A DNA stretch of 64,000 nucleotides from Golubevia sp. BC0850 (GCA_012976225.1 JAAVVG010000003.1:930001-994000); one strand, 5' to 3'. Shown: positions 22,401-33,479, counted from the stretch's first letter. Notes: a model not told the origin generated them from the letters alone. Program-made: numbers and translations.

Positions 22401-23992
22401 ATAGGATAAGGACTGACTCTCAACTTCTTCATGATGTGATTGAAGATATCAGAAAGGGCTACTGAGCACTTGTCTAGATCCGTAGCGCTCAGAAGCTCGT
22501 CCAGAGGGAGATCTCTCATCAGAAGGTTGTAGTCGCTGACCTTGGTTCCGAATTGCTTGAGTCCAGTATCGGCGAAGAAGGAGACTGTAGCATGGAACCG
22601 TTTTGCGTGTTTGAGAATGTCCAGAGTTAAGTTGATTGGTTCCGATCGTAGTTGGTGTTCGATGAACTCTTGAGCTCTTTCCATCGAAAGCCAGAAGTTG
22701 ACTTCCTGACTAGCAGTTCCCGAAGCGACGTCTCTGTCCAACTTGGTGACAGTCTGCACTTCTCGAACCCATAGGTTTACGTCCGACTGGAGTCGATTGA
22801 GGAAGGAAGAATCCTGAAGCTGCTCCTGTGGGTCTACTTCGTCGACCGAGACTTTCTTCCCAGCAGCGAGGCACCTTTCCACTGTCTGCCTTACGATTGG
22901 GTGAACCACGAGCCTGATTTCTGGAATCTCGACGTTCTGCTGAAGATGTAGAAGACTCAGCTCGAGTTCAGCGAACTTTCTTTTGGCCATTGGAATACCT
23001 GAAGGAGAGGAGGGGGAGGAAGTCAGTGAGAGATAAGATATCAGCCAACAGCTCTCTTAAACTGGCGTCTGCAGGCTCTTCTAGCTTGATCTGGTATAGA
23101 AAGGTCCTCACTATATTAGTGAAGACTACCGAACCCCTCTTTCTCTCACTCCCTCACTCTCCTCAGCCTGCGCTTCCCACCTTGATTGTATGCCTAGTTA
23201 CTCACCCATCTTCGTGTCCCCATCTTTCCCCTTCACATTTCCAACGGCCTTCTCTTTGTCATTCTTGCTGTTCACGTAGGCTTCGAACCAAGGAGCCATC
23301 ACGTTGTGAACTACGCTTCGAAGGGCCTCGTAAGGACTTTCCCTCATCGCAGTCACCACCTCTTGCACCTCTTCGCTGTCTCCATTGACTGAGCTCCCAT
23401 TCCCATTTGTGAGAGCTGAATTAGAAGCTAGTGGAGCAGCTCCGGAAGCAGGACCCGAGAGTGATAGGATATGAAGTTGAGATGCCAGTGGGATTGAGGA
23501 GTCCAAGATAGGTACCCTCTTGATTAGAGCTAGACTTGAGACGTGAAGGGGAGAGTAGGAGACACTCGTGACTAGGTTATAAGAGAAGTAGCCTGGTCAA
23601 AAGGAAAGGGAAATAGAAGGGCAGTAAGAAGGTTAGATACCTGCTGAGCAGAGGAGGGTAGAACTGCTCCTAAACTCACTATCCTCATCTCCTTGGTTCG
23701 CATCTTCTCTCTTGAGCTTCTCTGCGTAGATGGTGACCAGCTGAGCATCGTTGGCGAATCTCAGAGCTGTCTCTCTCCAGTTCGGATCCCTCCTAGACCT
23801 GAACATGGACTCATCTAAGGAAGAGGGAGTGGCAGACATTAAGGCTGGTAGTAGAGCTTCGAGATAGCTCCTGAGAGTATCTGGATCGAAGTCTGACGTG
23901 AGAATTCCGCTGCTACTTCCATTGGATTGACCAGCTGCATCGTTTCCCAGGAGCTGGTTTGAGGAGGAGGAATGGGAAATGACGTCTGCCAT
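13475..23992 (-). CDS. dyn1: Split cytoplasmic dynein heavy chain, N-terminal half (tail and AAA1-AAA4)
   Basis: Predicted 3145-aa protein from exons 23992-23680, 23529-23206, 22998-22119, 22017-21649, 21531-17495, 17394-14454, 14378-14258, 14166-14015, 13934-13888, 13806-13688 and 13609-13475. The tail and linker (DHC_N1/N2) fill the first ~1900 residues. AAA1 has GPAGTGKT across an exon junction near 1970 and [13 protein letters not shown]2 has GPSGTGKS near 2273 and [15 protein letters not shown]3 has GPPGSGKT near 2648 and [12 protein letters not shown]4 has GVSGSGRTT near 2990 and IAFIIDESH, then [12 protein letters not shown] and ASPALFNRC. The frame then stops after a short unrelated tail (TLLMLW). 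Stalk, microtubule-binding domain, AAA5, AAA6 and C-terminal domain are absent, and the convergent subtilisin gene leaves no room for them. Full-length heavy chains are about 4100-4600 residues. This matches the Dyn1 half of the two-gene heavy chain of Ustilago maydis, where a separate Dyn2 supplies the rest. As the minus-end motor subunit it would drive nuclear and organelle transport. Confidence 0.93.
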
Positions 23993-24439
23993 GGTTCGAG
24001 GGGAGGGGAGAGGAAGAGGTAGGAAGGGACTTGCGTTGACGTTCGCTCTTCGTTAGTCTTGTTTGCTGATGGTTTTTTGAAGTGTTTTGAAGTTGTCAAG
24101 AAGTGATTCGTTCTCTGAGAGAACGAGAAGATGAAGTTGAGGTCAGGAAGTGAAAGTGTGATGTTCTTCGCGACTCTGGTCTGCAGGCGCTGAGGCGGCG
24201 AGGCGCTTAGATGCCCCGTCTTAACGGAGTGGAGTGCGGCGAACGTAAGTAGATAGTATATGATTGAACAGCAAACGAGAGTAAAAGAAAGGTGCAGAAA
24301 AACCGGAAGAAAAAAGTCCTTTGAGGGGAAGAGAAGAAATCGAATAGAGAATCAGGGGAATGCGAGAATGTCCTTTAGGGCGGGAAGAGCGAGAAGACGA
24401 CAGAGTCCCAGAAAAAGATCCTCTAGATTATGTCATTTT
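23993..24439. promoter_or_regulatory. Dynein upstream region and deacetylase 3' end
   Basis: About 450 bases between two minus-strand genes; expected to contain the dynein promoter and 5' leader and the deacetylase 3' end. No TATA box or further coding sequence is evident. Confidence 0.4.
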
Positions 24440-25854
24440 TTAAGATTGACCAGGAGCTGGTTTTCCGTCGCAAGTCCAACTGGAATCTCTGGATCCGTGA
24501 TTGGCTTCGAGCTTGTAAGGATTCAGGTTCAATCCCTGGGCGACAGTGACAAAACTGTCGGTAGAGTATCCATTACCCTTCAAAATTTGGATGGCCTGAA
24601 GGAGGGGTCGGAGAGGAAGAGCCGACGGGTAAGCCACTGTTGACAGGGCACGCATCTATTTCTACATACTTGTACTTGTCGCTTCTCCTCTCCCACACTC
24701 ACCTGAGGAAGTAGCTCCTTGACTGTGCTCTCCTTTGTCTCGTGATTCAGAACGATAGCGTGCTTTGGTGCTCTTAAACCTGAAGGAGAAGAAGAAAAGG
24801 ACAAGCGTGAGAAGACATGAAAAATGTGGACAAATGCCGCTCGTCACACTCACCTCTGTAAACGTTCAAACCATCCTGAACGTTATAGTCAGCTCGTGTG
24901 TCTCCAGAATCGTAGTTCCAGTTGACTACTACAAGTCCCCACCTATCATTCAGGTATCCAATAACGGAATCAGAAGCAGATCCGAAAGGGGGGCGAATGA
25001 ATGCTGGAACTAAGCCGACTGTCTTGTAAAGAGCATCTTCGAGAAGTTGGACCTGTCTATCAATTTGCTCGAATGAGAGATCGTTGAGGTTGGGGTGGCT
25101 CCAAGTATGAGAGCTGGAAGGAGAGAGAGAGAAAAGTGGTCAGCATCTGGCCCCTTGAGAAAGGGATGCGAGTTCTTGATCTCTCGGTTTGAGCTACTCA
25201 CGCAATCTGATGGCCTTGCTTTCTTGATCTCCTAAGACTGGACACCTGATCTCCCTCGTAAATGCAGTTGAAATTGAACCCGTTGACGAAGTGGGTAAGC
25301 TTTAAGCCCTGGTTGCTGAACAATAGATCTGATAGAAAAGATTCAAGATTAAAGAGACGCGGTTAGTAAGAGTCAAAGTAGGTAGTCAGTTTTGCTCATT
25401 GTCGAAATATCTCACCTAATTCTTTGTGCCATCTGTAAGCTCCATCGTCAATGGTGATGGCTTTTGAAGAGGATGAGAAAGGGGAAAGTCAGTCGGCTGC
25501 AGCACTACGCGGTCTCAATCATGGAATTACTTGAATCTAAGGTCACTCACCCATACAGGAAGAAGTGGTACAGCGAGTGATTCTTCCATTCCGCTGAGCT
25601 CTCTTATCCAGGGTGTCGCCGAAGGGCACATCCATTCCCAACTCGACAGCTCTTGTCTCGAGCAGTCCTTGGATATCTCTAGCAGTGAAATTTCCAAATC
25701 CTCCATACTTGTATTCTGAAGGATGACGAGTCTTTAAATGAGAGTTGACGTAGTCTGAGAGCGGTGGAAGGTTGAGATCCGGAGAAGGGGCTGCGAAACC
25801 GAGAGTGATGGCGGAGGTTGAGAGAAGTAGGAAGTTTGTAAATGAGAAGAGCAT
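24440..25854 (-). CDS. Secreted polysaccharide deacetylase (chitin-deacetylase-like, NodB)
   Basis: Predicted 322-aa protein from exons 25854-25551, 25460-25416, 25328-25202, 25113-24854, 24779-24703 and 24595-24440. It begins with a clear signal peptide (MLFSFTNFLLLSTSAITLGF). The carbohydrate-esterase-4 motifs are in order: the Asp-bearing motif AITIDDGAY, the metal-binding His pair in SHTWSHPNL, then RPPFGSASD, a NWNYDSGDT block, and the late His motif IVLNHET. A Zn-dependent hydrolase removing acetyl groups from chitin or a related wall polymer is therefore expected; the exact polymer is inferred. No chitin-binding domain or GPI signal is visible, so it is probably freely secreted. A TATA box lies about 110 bases upstream. 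The start at 25854 is chosen because the signal peptide begins there; the frame is open slightly further upstream. Confidence 0.9.
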
Positions 25855-25965
25855 GTTGAATAACTTGAGTTGAAGAGATTGAGACTGGCTCTGATTCTGA
25901 AGAATCAAGAAGAAGAGGAAGATGAGAATGGAAGGTGGGAGAAAAAAAAAGAAGAAGAGGTTCCG

Positions 25966-25972
25966 TTTTATA
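25966..25972 (-). promoter_or_regulatory. TATA box of the deacetylase gene
   Basis: Reads TATAAAA on the minus strand, 112 bases upstream of the deacetylase start codon, within a purine-rich leader region. Position and sequence fit a core promoter element. Confidence 0.5.
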
Positions 25973-26756
25973 GGAGAATCGTGTCGATTCGGGTTCTTCT
26001 TCCCTCTGAGAGTCGGACCTGAAAGCGATGTTTGAGGTTCTTACTGATTCGGGACCTATGTCAAAATTAAGGGGCGCACACTAACAAACATTCAAGAACT
26101 GTGGAACAGCGAGACTCGATTTGAGGTTTTGAGGCTGTGCAATGGACGTCCGCGGGGCCAAGACAACAAAAAAGGAGAACGCGATTTTCTTCCTATGTAC
26201 GTACACAACCAATGAAAGTTTTCAGGATCGAATAAGAGAGGATATTTGGAAAGAACAAATCGGAACTCGGTAGAGCTAGTTATCTCTGGGCTGCGCATTT
26301 CTTGTTGTGAGACAATTCGGATCGGGTGGCAAATTTGGAAGAAAGGAGACGAATATAGAACTCAAGGAGCTCAAGTACTCAAATTCAAAGCTGGAGGTAC
26401 GGTGAGAGAGACTCAAATTTTCCGGACTCAAGAACGACGAAAGGGTCGGACAAGACTGGAGTGGAGAGAGAGAGAGAGGACAACGTCATCACAAGAAGTT
26501 TTCTCAGTCAGCAGATGAACCCTACACAATTGAGTTAACACCGTGGAGTCACTCAACTTGGGTAGACTACCTTGGACTTTTCAGTCTGATTAAGTCATCT
26601 TTGTTGTTAGAGATCAGAACTTCAGGCACTTTCGACAACCTAACCTCTCGAACTCTTATCTAACTTTCTCTTCTAAAATCTTCATCTCCTCTCGAACTCT
26701 AGTCTAACTTTCTTTCCTAAATCTTCATCTGAACCACTCTGCAAAACCAGACCGAA
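25973..26756. other. Intergenic, no gene seen
   Basis: About 780 bases upstream of the deacetylase and downstream of the dehydrogenase. Only short open frames without domain signals occur here, and I see no RNA gene. Confidence 0.4.
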
Positions 26757-28043
26757 TCACAACTTTTTCTCCTGCACCATTTCCAATCCATCGACTCCCA
26801 AAGCTCCCAATGCGTTCTGACAAGCCAAATCAGCCATTGCCTGTCTTGTTTCGGTGGTGCCACTTCCTATATGTGGGAGTAGAAGAACTTTGTCTTGGAT
26901 AGATTCCGAGAGTAAAGGGTGAGACAATGGGATATTGGGTTCATTCTCCAAAACGTCCAATCCTGCGCCGGCGATCTCGTCGTTCTCCAAGGCTTTAGCT
27001 AGAGCCTCTGTGTCGACCAGAGGTCCTCTGGAGACATTGACTATATATGAAGTCTTTCTATGATTTGATGTCGAAAGGATGAGAGTATTAGTCAGATGAG
27101 AGCTTGAAAAGTGAAGGCGAAGAACCTCTCAGAGAAGACTCACTTCATTTGCTTCATGAATTCCGAGTTGATGATGTGTTTGGTTGAGGGGCTCAAAGAA
27201 GCTAAGACACTGTTCGATATGTCAATTCAACAGAGGAAAAAGGGTCAGATAAGATAGATAGCTCTCAGTCTTTTTGGCCTGTGTACTCACATGACTACAT
27301 CTGCCTCCTGAGCCATCTTCAATCTATCCGGTTCGTTTTGAACCTTCAGATCTGAATTTGAAGAAAGACTACCTTTCTTTAGGGTTGAGAATTCAGGGGA
27401 ATGCAGGTCGAAAGGCTTGGGAGAAGACGTCGTGAAGAGGACCTTGGCAGGGAAGAACCCTCTCAAGAGTAGGACCAGCGTCTGAGCGACTATTGGGAAG
27501 AGAGAGTAGATAAATGAGTGTTCATTTAATGTGAATTATTGACCCCAGACACTACTCACTATTACCAAAACCCAAGAAGCCGATGGTCTTCCCTCGAAGA
27601 GAAGGGCCACAAAAGCTCAAAGGACTCCAAGGATTTTGGTTCCACTGACCTTCTCTAACTACTCTACTAGCTTTTGGAATCTGTCTGGTCAGATTCAAGA
27701 TGAGAGTTAAAGTGAGTTCTGCAACAGCATCATCTAGAACGAAAGGAGTGTAACCCAATCTGATTCCTCTTTTCTTCAAAGCTTGCTGGTCGACGTGGTC
27801 AAAGCCTACTGAGCAGGTAGAAACAACCTTGAGGTCCGGATTAGCTATCGAAAGTAAATCCTCAGTGATGGAATCTTGTAAAGTTGAGACAAGAGCGTCT
27901 GCCTTTGAGATTTGTTCTTTTAACCAATTTGGATCTGCGGGTGAGTCATTAGTCCATTGAATCAGCTCAATGAAACCTTTGGAAGAATAGTCTGATAGAA
28001 TTCTTGATGGAAGATTTCGAGTTAGAACCACTTTTGGAACCAT
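26757..28043 (-). CDS. D-2-hydroxyacid dehydrogenase (glyoxylate/hydroxypyruvate reductase-like)
   Basis: Predicted 349-aa enzyme from exons 28043-27560, 27489-27291, 27209-27144 and 27057-26757. Family landmarks are VVSTCSVGFDHVD and GYTPFVLDDAVAELT in the substrate domain, the dinucleotide-binding loop GFLGFGN, NVSRGPLVDTEAL with the catalytic Arg, the Glu in LDVLENEP, and the catalytic His in LLPHIGSGT. The VGFDHVD and DDAVAELT pair is typical of the GRHPR (glyoxylate reductase/hydroxypyruvate reductase) branch, which reduces glyoxylate or hydroxypyruvate with NAD(P)H. The exon between 27489 and 27291 encodes a Ser/Lys-rich insertion after the nucleotide fold (about TSSPKPFDLHSPEF). The gene is divergent from carrier B, with a shared TATA-like element between them. 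Substrate is inferred from family only. Confidence 0.88.
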
Positions 28044-28148
28044 CTTGGAAATCAATGACGGGGAGAAAAGATTGAGTCACAAGTGTTGTGTGCAACTTCT
28101 TCTCAGAAAGAATTGATTCCCCGAGTTCTTGTCCTCCCCTTCCGCCAC

Positions 28149-28156
28149 TATATAAA
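28149..28156. promoter_or_regulatory. TATA-like element in the 283-bp divergent promoter
   Basis: TATATAAA lies between the dehydrogenase (start 28043) and carrier B (start 28327). It is 171 bases upstream of the carrier start and 106 upstream of the dehydrogenase start, so it could serve either, most naturally the carrier. Confidence 0.45.
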
Positions 28157-28326
28157 CTCAAAAACTGGATCATTTCAAGACGAACTCCCATCCCTTTCTT
28201 CCATTATTCTCTTTCCCCTTGCAGCCTCTACAAGAATCCACTTGACTGCTTCAAGTTTCAAGCTACGACTTCCATTTCCTTGATATCCACCCCAACCAAC
28301 TTCAAAGCTCAAGCCACTCAATCATC

Positions 28327-30173
28327 ATGTCTGATCCAAAGCCCGCAGGGTTGCCAAAACCAAGAAAAGGACCTTATCCATTCTGGCTAGGAGGTGAGTT
28401 CAAAAGAGAAGGATTAAGAGAGATTGGATGGATGATGGGAAGTGGAAGTAGGTAGGACAAAGGCCACTCAGACTCAAAATCGGATTGGCAACCTCATTCT
28501 TTCCACTGAGATTAGATCTCAGTTTATTCAAATTGGGTTCAGAACATCATCATGCTCAAGTCAAAGAGAGAGGAGAGGAGATATCACTCATTCTTCGCAT
28601 GCTGCCGAGTCTCCCCCCACCTTCTCATATCTCTCTCCAACTCCATCTATCGACCTTTGGCTTTGCTCCAAAGAGATACCAATACTCAATCCATCTCTTT
28701 CGGTCTAGTCATGGCCCAAGAAGAGAGATGTATTCTCCTGAGAGCTCTTGCCATCCATTTCACTGATAACTATCGCTCGGACCTTCCGATTCTTCCGCAC
28801 CTCCTTCGCCTCCCTCCTCTCTCAGGCGCTGCCGCATGCTCAGCTGCTACTATCACTCATCCTCTGGATTTGACAAAGGTGAGCCTATTTTCCTTTGCAG
28901 AGGTCCAGGTTCAGGAGCTTGAGCTTGAGGCTAACTCTCTCCTCTTCCGAATACCTTACACTCTTTACTCTCTTAGTATCGTCTTCAAACTGCTGCTGTC
29001 AAACAAGGAATGGTGAAAACTATGGTCGATTCTGTTAAGACTGAGGGTCAGTAGATTTACAATCGCGCTTTCTTGGAAAGTTCTTCGGTGTTTGATTTTC
29101 CGAGAAGAACCACTGATTCTTTGAATTCTCGCCTCCCTCTCCTTCGAGTAGGTGTTACAAGTTTATGGGCTGGCTTAACCGGTAAGCAAAGAGATCAGTG
29201 CGTTAGAGTATGTACTGGATTGCTGATCTCATGATTCTCTCTCACACAGCTACTTGGTTGAGACAATTCTCCTACTCTGTCACTCGTTTCGCTATCTACG
29301 AGGAGATGAAAGGGAGATTGACTCCTGAAGGAAAGAAGGCTCCAGATACTGGAGGGTTGGTCATCGCTGCTGCTACAGCTGGTGCCGTTGCTGGAGTCGC
29401 TGGAAATCCAGCTGAGCTTGTTTTGGTGAGTTGATCCTCGCTCAACTTCTTGAGATGGAACCCCCTGATCTTAGGATGCTAGTTTCCGACGGAAGAAAAA
29501 AGCAAACATCCAATCAAAGCAACCTTCATCTTGTTGAGAATCGCATTCTGAGTCTTCTTTCTCTCTCCCCGCTTCTTTCTCCAGGTACGCATGTGTTCCG
29601 ACCTCAACAAGCCCATGGCTGAAAGATACAACTATGGAAACGCTTTGAGAGGTTTATACCGTGCTTCAGTAGATGATGGAGTTAACGTTCTATTCCGTGG
29701 TCTATCAATGAACGTCTTGAGATCTATGGTTCTAAACGTTTCTCAATTAGCAGCTTACGACTCTTTCAAAACTGCGTTATTAAGTTTAGGTTTCTTTGAA
29801 GAAGGTCCTTTACTCCATACCGCTGCATCCTTCTGTGCGGGTACAGCAGCAACTATCGCTTGCACTCCAGTAGATGTCGTCAAGAGTAGAATCCAGAACG
29901 CTAAAGGAAAAGGACTTGGAGTTTCATCTGTCATTGCAGATGCTATGAAGAAAGATGGACCTACGGTTTTCTTTAGAGGATTCTTACCCGCTTGGACTAG
30001 ATTGCAACCTCAAACTACTTTGTTGTTCTTGTTCTTTGAACAGTACAAGGTGAGTCATAAGAGCTTTTCACTTTCTTCTCCCTTCTCTGTCACTTAATTG
30101 CTGACCTCCTCAACACTTCCGTCATTCTCAGAGCATCATCGACAAGTCTCGAGAAGCCAAGGAAGCCGCTTAG
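28327..30173 (+). CDS. Mitochondrial carrier, dicarboxylate-carrier type (paralog B)
   Basis: Predicted 300-aa SLC25 carrier from exons 28327-28393, 28826-28878, 28977-29046, 29152-29181, 29250-29425, 29585-30049 and 30132-30173. The three repeat signatures are HPLDLTKYRLQ, NPAELVLVRM and TPVDVVKSRI; the middle repeat has SDLNKPMAERYNYGN, the same diagnostic stretch as carrier A. The compact length, short N-terminus and C-terminal SREAKEAA tail look like the main fungal dicarboxylate carrier. The first intron is long (432 nt). The intron after 29046 uses a weaker GTCAGT donor. The role is expected to be exchange of dicarboxylates and phosphate across the inner mitochondrial membrane; the neighbouring hydroxyacid dehydrogenase is divergent, but a functional link is speculation. 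Confidence 0.9.
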
Positions 30174-31022
30174 GAAATCAATCGCAAGTCTCTGAATGCT
30201 CTGTGCAGTGCCAAATTACTCTCTTTGTAAATAAGAGTCCCTCAACAAATCGGTATGCTTTTCAACCATGCTTATCCTCAAACAATCTTCTCATCATGAA
30301 CATGAACACTTGGACCACCTGAAGTCGCAGATTCCATCTCAAGATCCTTCTTCAAATTTCTTTTGTCCTTTTTTCCTTTCCCGATTTTCTTTTCATTTTC
30401 TCATCCTCAGTTTCTGCCCGCTTTTTGCCTCGAACCTTTTCTCAATTTCTCAAATCAAACAACAATCTTTCACTTCTCAACTTTCCAAACACTCATGGTC
30501 TGTACTTTCTTCTTTCTTTTGTCACCCCATTTCAACTTTCTCTCCATTTTCAAATCTCTCAAACGTCTTTCTCCAAATCTTCGTTTGTCAACACCTTTGT
30601 CAACATATCAATCGCCACGCCGACCTTTTTTCTAAATAGCCAATTTACTTTCTCCCCGATTCTGTCCTTCTCTCACGTGTTCTGTTCACAAAATCAAACA
30701 CCAAATGCAATATCTTGAAATCTCTTCGAAAAGAATGAATGTGACTGGACGCCGGACGAACGTTTGGCGATTCGCGCCACATCGATCTCGTCTCGCAACT
30801 CCATCTCCAGAGGTTTGCTCATTCTTTTCTCAATTCAGTACTACAGGCTAAGAACCAGGAAAGTAGGAGGGCATATGACAAGATAGAATGAGACCTAGAA
30901 CAACCAGATCGCAGTAGATCATCAGTGTTGACAATTGACAAGAGATTCTGCGAGATCAGGGGGCAAACAATCAGCGATCTCTTTCCGCCTTTTCCGGTCT
31001 TCTGTTGTGTTTGAACTCACTT
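30174..31022. other. Intergenic, pyrimidine-rich, no gene seen
   Basis: About 850 bases downstream of carrier B. 30340-30680 is a strongly pyrimidine-rich stretch on the plus strand, low in complexity, whose open frames are probably compositional. No coding family or RNA gene recognised. Confidence 0.4.
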
Positions 31023-32018
31023 TCAAGAGTGTGCCGATTTCTCCTCTGGGGGCACCTTTTCTTCTTTCACCACCTCTAGTTCTTCGAAGGCGTGCATGAG
31101 TTCTAGAAGCTTTCCGGTCGTCAATTTGCGAGCGTAACCACAATTGTTACAAGCCCTATTCAACTTGTTGGAATAGGGCGCAGGACAGCTACACGCCCTC
31201 TCAAAGTCTGTATCCTCAACTAGTAATGTTTGGACGGATTGAAAGGAAAATTGACGTAGTTTCTCGATTGAAGATTCATAGTTCGATGTCGTCTGAGGGG
31301 CCACAATCTTGGACCTCCCATCCAAGATCTCTCTTTTCTTCATCTCCCAGTGCTTGCGAAATTTATGGAGAAGTACTATATGGTCTCTTCGGGTGTTGTA
31401 AGAGTCCATGTCGTTAGTTATCTCCCAAACTAGATCCTCGATTCGAAGAGATAACCTAGCCGCTATCTTAACCAAATTTTTCATCTCTAATCCTTCCGCA
31501 TGATAGTAAAGTAATAAAAACTCTCTGGTTGGGACTTTTTCAGCTCTGAAAGTTCCATCTGAGCTAAGAGACATCCCATTTTGAACTTCGTGTTGGACCA
31601 ACAGAGTTACTAAATATGTTTAAAACTTTTCAGCTAGGGCTAAAAGGGAAATTAGATCCGACATCTTGAGCTCTTTAGGAAATTCTTTCGTTGATCCACA
31701 ATAAACACCTAAGACGTCGAAGAAGGGGACGAGTTCTTCTTCCTTTTCACTCAAAGAGATAATCTCAGCAACAGACCCCTCTCCGTCTCCCAGATCTGTC
31801 ATATCCTTCCAAACTGCACTTAGGCGAGTTCTGCTCTTGCTAATTCCAGAAGTTTTTCCATCTGAGGATTTGAAAGTCAAAGCTTGATCGAACTTGTCGA
31901 GTTGATGGTCAATATAAGAAGCCATTCTTCTGTATTCTTGCAATCTGGGTTGAAAAGTTGAAGAATCAGTGGAAGGAAGCTTGTGGTAAAGACAGAGAGT
32001 AGCAAGAGGATTCATCAT
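31023..32018 (-). pseudogene. Orphan intronless frame with one internal TAA
   Basis: A single reading frame of 332 codons from an ATG-ATG pair at 32018 to a TGA at 31023, broken only by TAA at 31622-31620 (codon 133). Upstream of the stop are about 132 residues, downstream about 198; both have normal fungal composition and neither shows other breaks, and no intron could remove the stop. The C-terminal half carries a Cys cluster (ACSCPAP, then ACNNCGYARK) that might bind metal and a long charged region before it. I recognise no family. It lacks introns, unlike almost every other gene here. Options are a recently inactivated gene, two short genes, stop read-through, or a sequencing error; a recently broken gene seems the simplest. 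Confidence 0.5.
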
Positions 32019-32726
32019 CAACCTAGCTCCGTGGGGACTCGGATGCGCAGGATAGATAGCGCAGGTAGAATCCAAGTTGAGTCAGGTGCCCTTGAACTCA
32101 GAGCAAGTTGTGGCAGTGCATGCTGGACGTAAAAGTAATCTAGAAATCAAATTGAACTAGATCAGAAACGGAAGAAAAGCGAGGAGAACGCGAGAACGTG
32201 ACCATGGAAATATGCCTTTCTCCTTTGTCCTCTTTTCTCCTCCCCAAAAGTGCCTTCAACGGTCCCACAGGAAACCATGACCAGATTAATCTCGACTTGA
32301 TCTCACAAAGAATAAAGAAAGGTAGAAGAAGGGTCAAGGAACCTACCCGCGTGCCTAAGGGAGTTGAAAAAATCAGGGGGCTGAGACCGGCAGGCGGAAG
32401 GGGAAGGGAATACAAGCACCGAAACAGGGGGGTGAGGTGCATTGACAGCCTTCTTTTCCCGAAGATCCTTTTGCTCCCGTCGAATTCCTTCTTTTCGAAC
32501 ATGCAATTTCTACTTTGAGAAGTTCGATAAACACAGCAGATGACGTAACTGGTGGCCGTTGAAAGAATCAAGGGGTAACCCTGAAAAGGTATAAAAGCTG
32601 AGCCATTTCGCTTTCGTTGTTTTATTCTCCTTATCCACCAAACTCTCTCTCATCTTCCTCTTCTCCTTCATTCTCATCTCCCCCTTTCTCTCTCAATCTC
32701 TCCTCTCTATAAAAATCAAAATCAAA
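32019..32726. promoter_or_regulatory. Divergent region, orphan frame / small secreted protein
   Basis: About 700 bases between divergent genes. The right half contains a TATA box and a long CT-rich leader for the small secreted protein. No other coding sequence is supported. Confidence 0.45.
32590..32596 (+). promoter_or_regulatory. TATA box of the small secreted protein gene
   Basis: TATAAAA 137 bases before the start codon, followed by a pyrimidine-rich leader and an A-rich, purine-dense stretch directly before ATG. This combination suggests a strongly expressed gene. Confidence 0.6.
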
Positions 32727-33479
32727 ATGGTCGCCATCAAATCCATCCTCTCCCTTGCCTTCGTCGCCTTCGTCGCTGCTGCTCCTCAAGCTCAATCTGA
32801 AGAAACCGCCGACCTTGGTGAGTCTCGTCGACCTCAACCTTGCATTGCTCTTTCGTTACTGACGTCGCCCAACCCTCTCTCTCTCTCTTTCTCTTTTCTC
32901 TCCTTCTCCAGACCGTCGTATCCTCGGTCTCAACATTCTTCCAACATTCTCTGGAAAGAATTTCGAGTACTCCCTTCACTCTTCAGCTACCGGAAAGCAC
33001 CTAGGATCTTGTCATATCTACCTTCAAGATGACGATGAGCCAATCTACCCAAAAGAGTGAGTGTTTCAATCGCCACTCATTGCGTCGGACTCTGTACTGA
33101 CCCCATCGCCTTCTCACTCTACTTCTCTGTCTCAGCGGATCGTACAAGTGTAACGTCAAGACCCGTTTCTGTAAGGCCAACGGACCAGGAGCCAAGCAAG
33201 GTGAGTTTTCACAAAGTTGTCCCCTCGTCTTCAATCGACGCCACTGTTTTACCTTCTTCTTCTTCTCTTCTGCCCTCATCTCTTGCGCAGCCTTTATCAA
33301 CAACTGTAATATTGTTGCTCTTGGCTCTCTAGCCTTATTCGTGAGTGTCTTCAAGTCCAAACCTGGTGGAAGCTCTACCAAGTGTTTCAACTTTCACTGA
33401 TGCCTTTCCTCTTCTCATCTCTCCTCTCCTCCCATCTCATCTTCCGACCGAAAATCAGATTCCTCACGGCTTCAACTGA
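32727..33479 (+). CDS. Small secreted cysteine-containing protein
   Basis: Predicted 123-aa protein from five exons: 32727-32817, 32912-33056, 33136-33200, 33291-33340 and 33459-33479, all joined in phase. It starts with a signal peptide (MVAIKSILSLAFVAFVAAAP), probably cleaved after Ala-Ala-Ala. The mature part begins QAQSEETADLDRR, where the basic pair may be a processing site, and contains four Cys (in GSCHIY, YKCNV, RFCKA, NNCNI) that could form two disulfides. I recognise no family. Small size, secretion signal, four Cys, a TATA box and very high intron density per length fit an abundant extracellular protein or effector-like protein. The last exon of seven codons (IPHGFN and stop) is the least certain; without it the frame stops shortly after the GTGAGT at 33341. 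Confidence 0.72.

Noticed and set aside
24160-24240. GC-rich stretch upstream of dynein that looked like a structured RNA
   Set aside because: No cloverleaf or other known fold could be drawn, and it lies in the expected 5' region of dynein.
30268-30718. Phe/Ser-rich plus-strand open frames
   Set aside because: The stretch is pyrimidine-rich and low in complexity, with no ATG context, splice structure or family signal; treated as noncoding.
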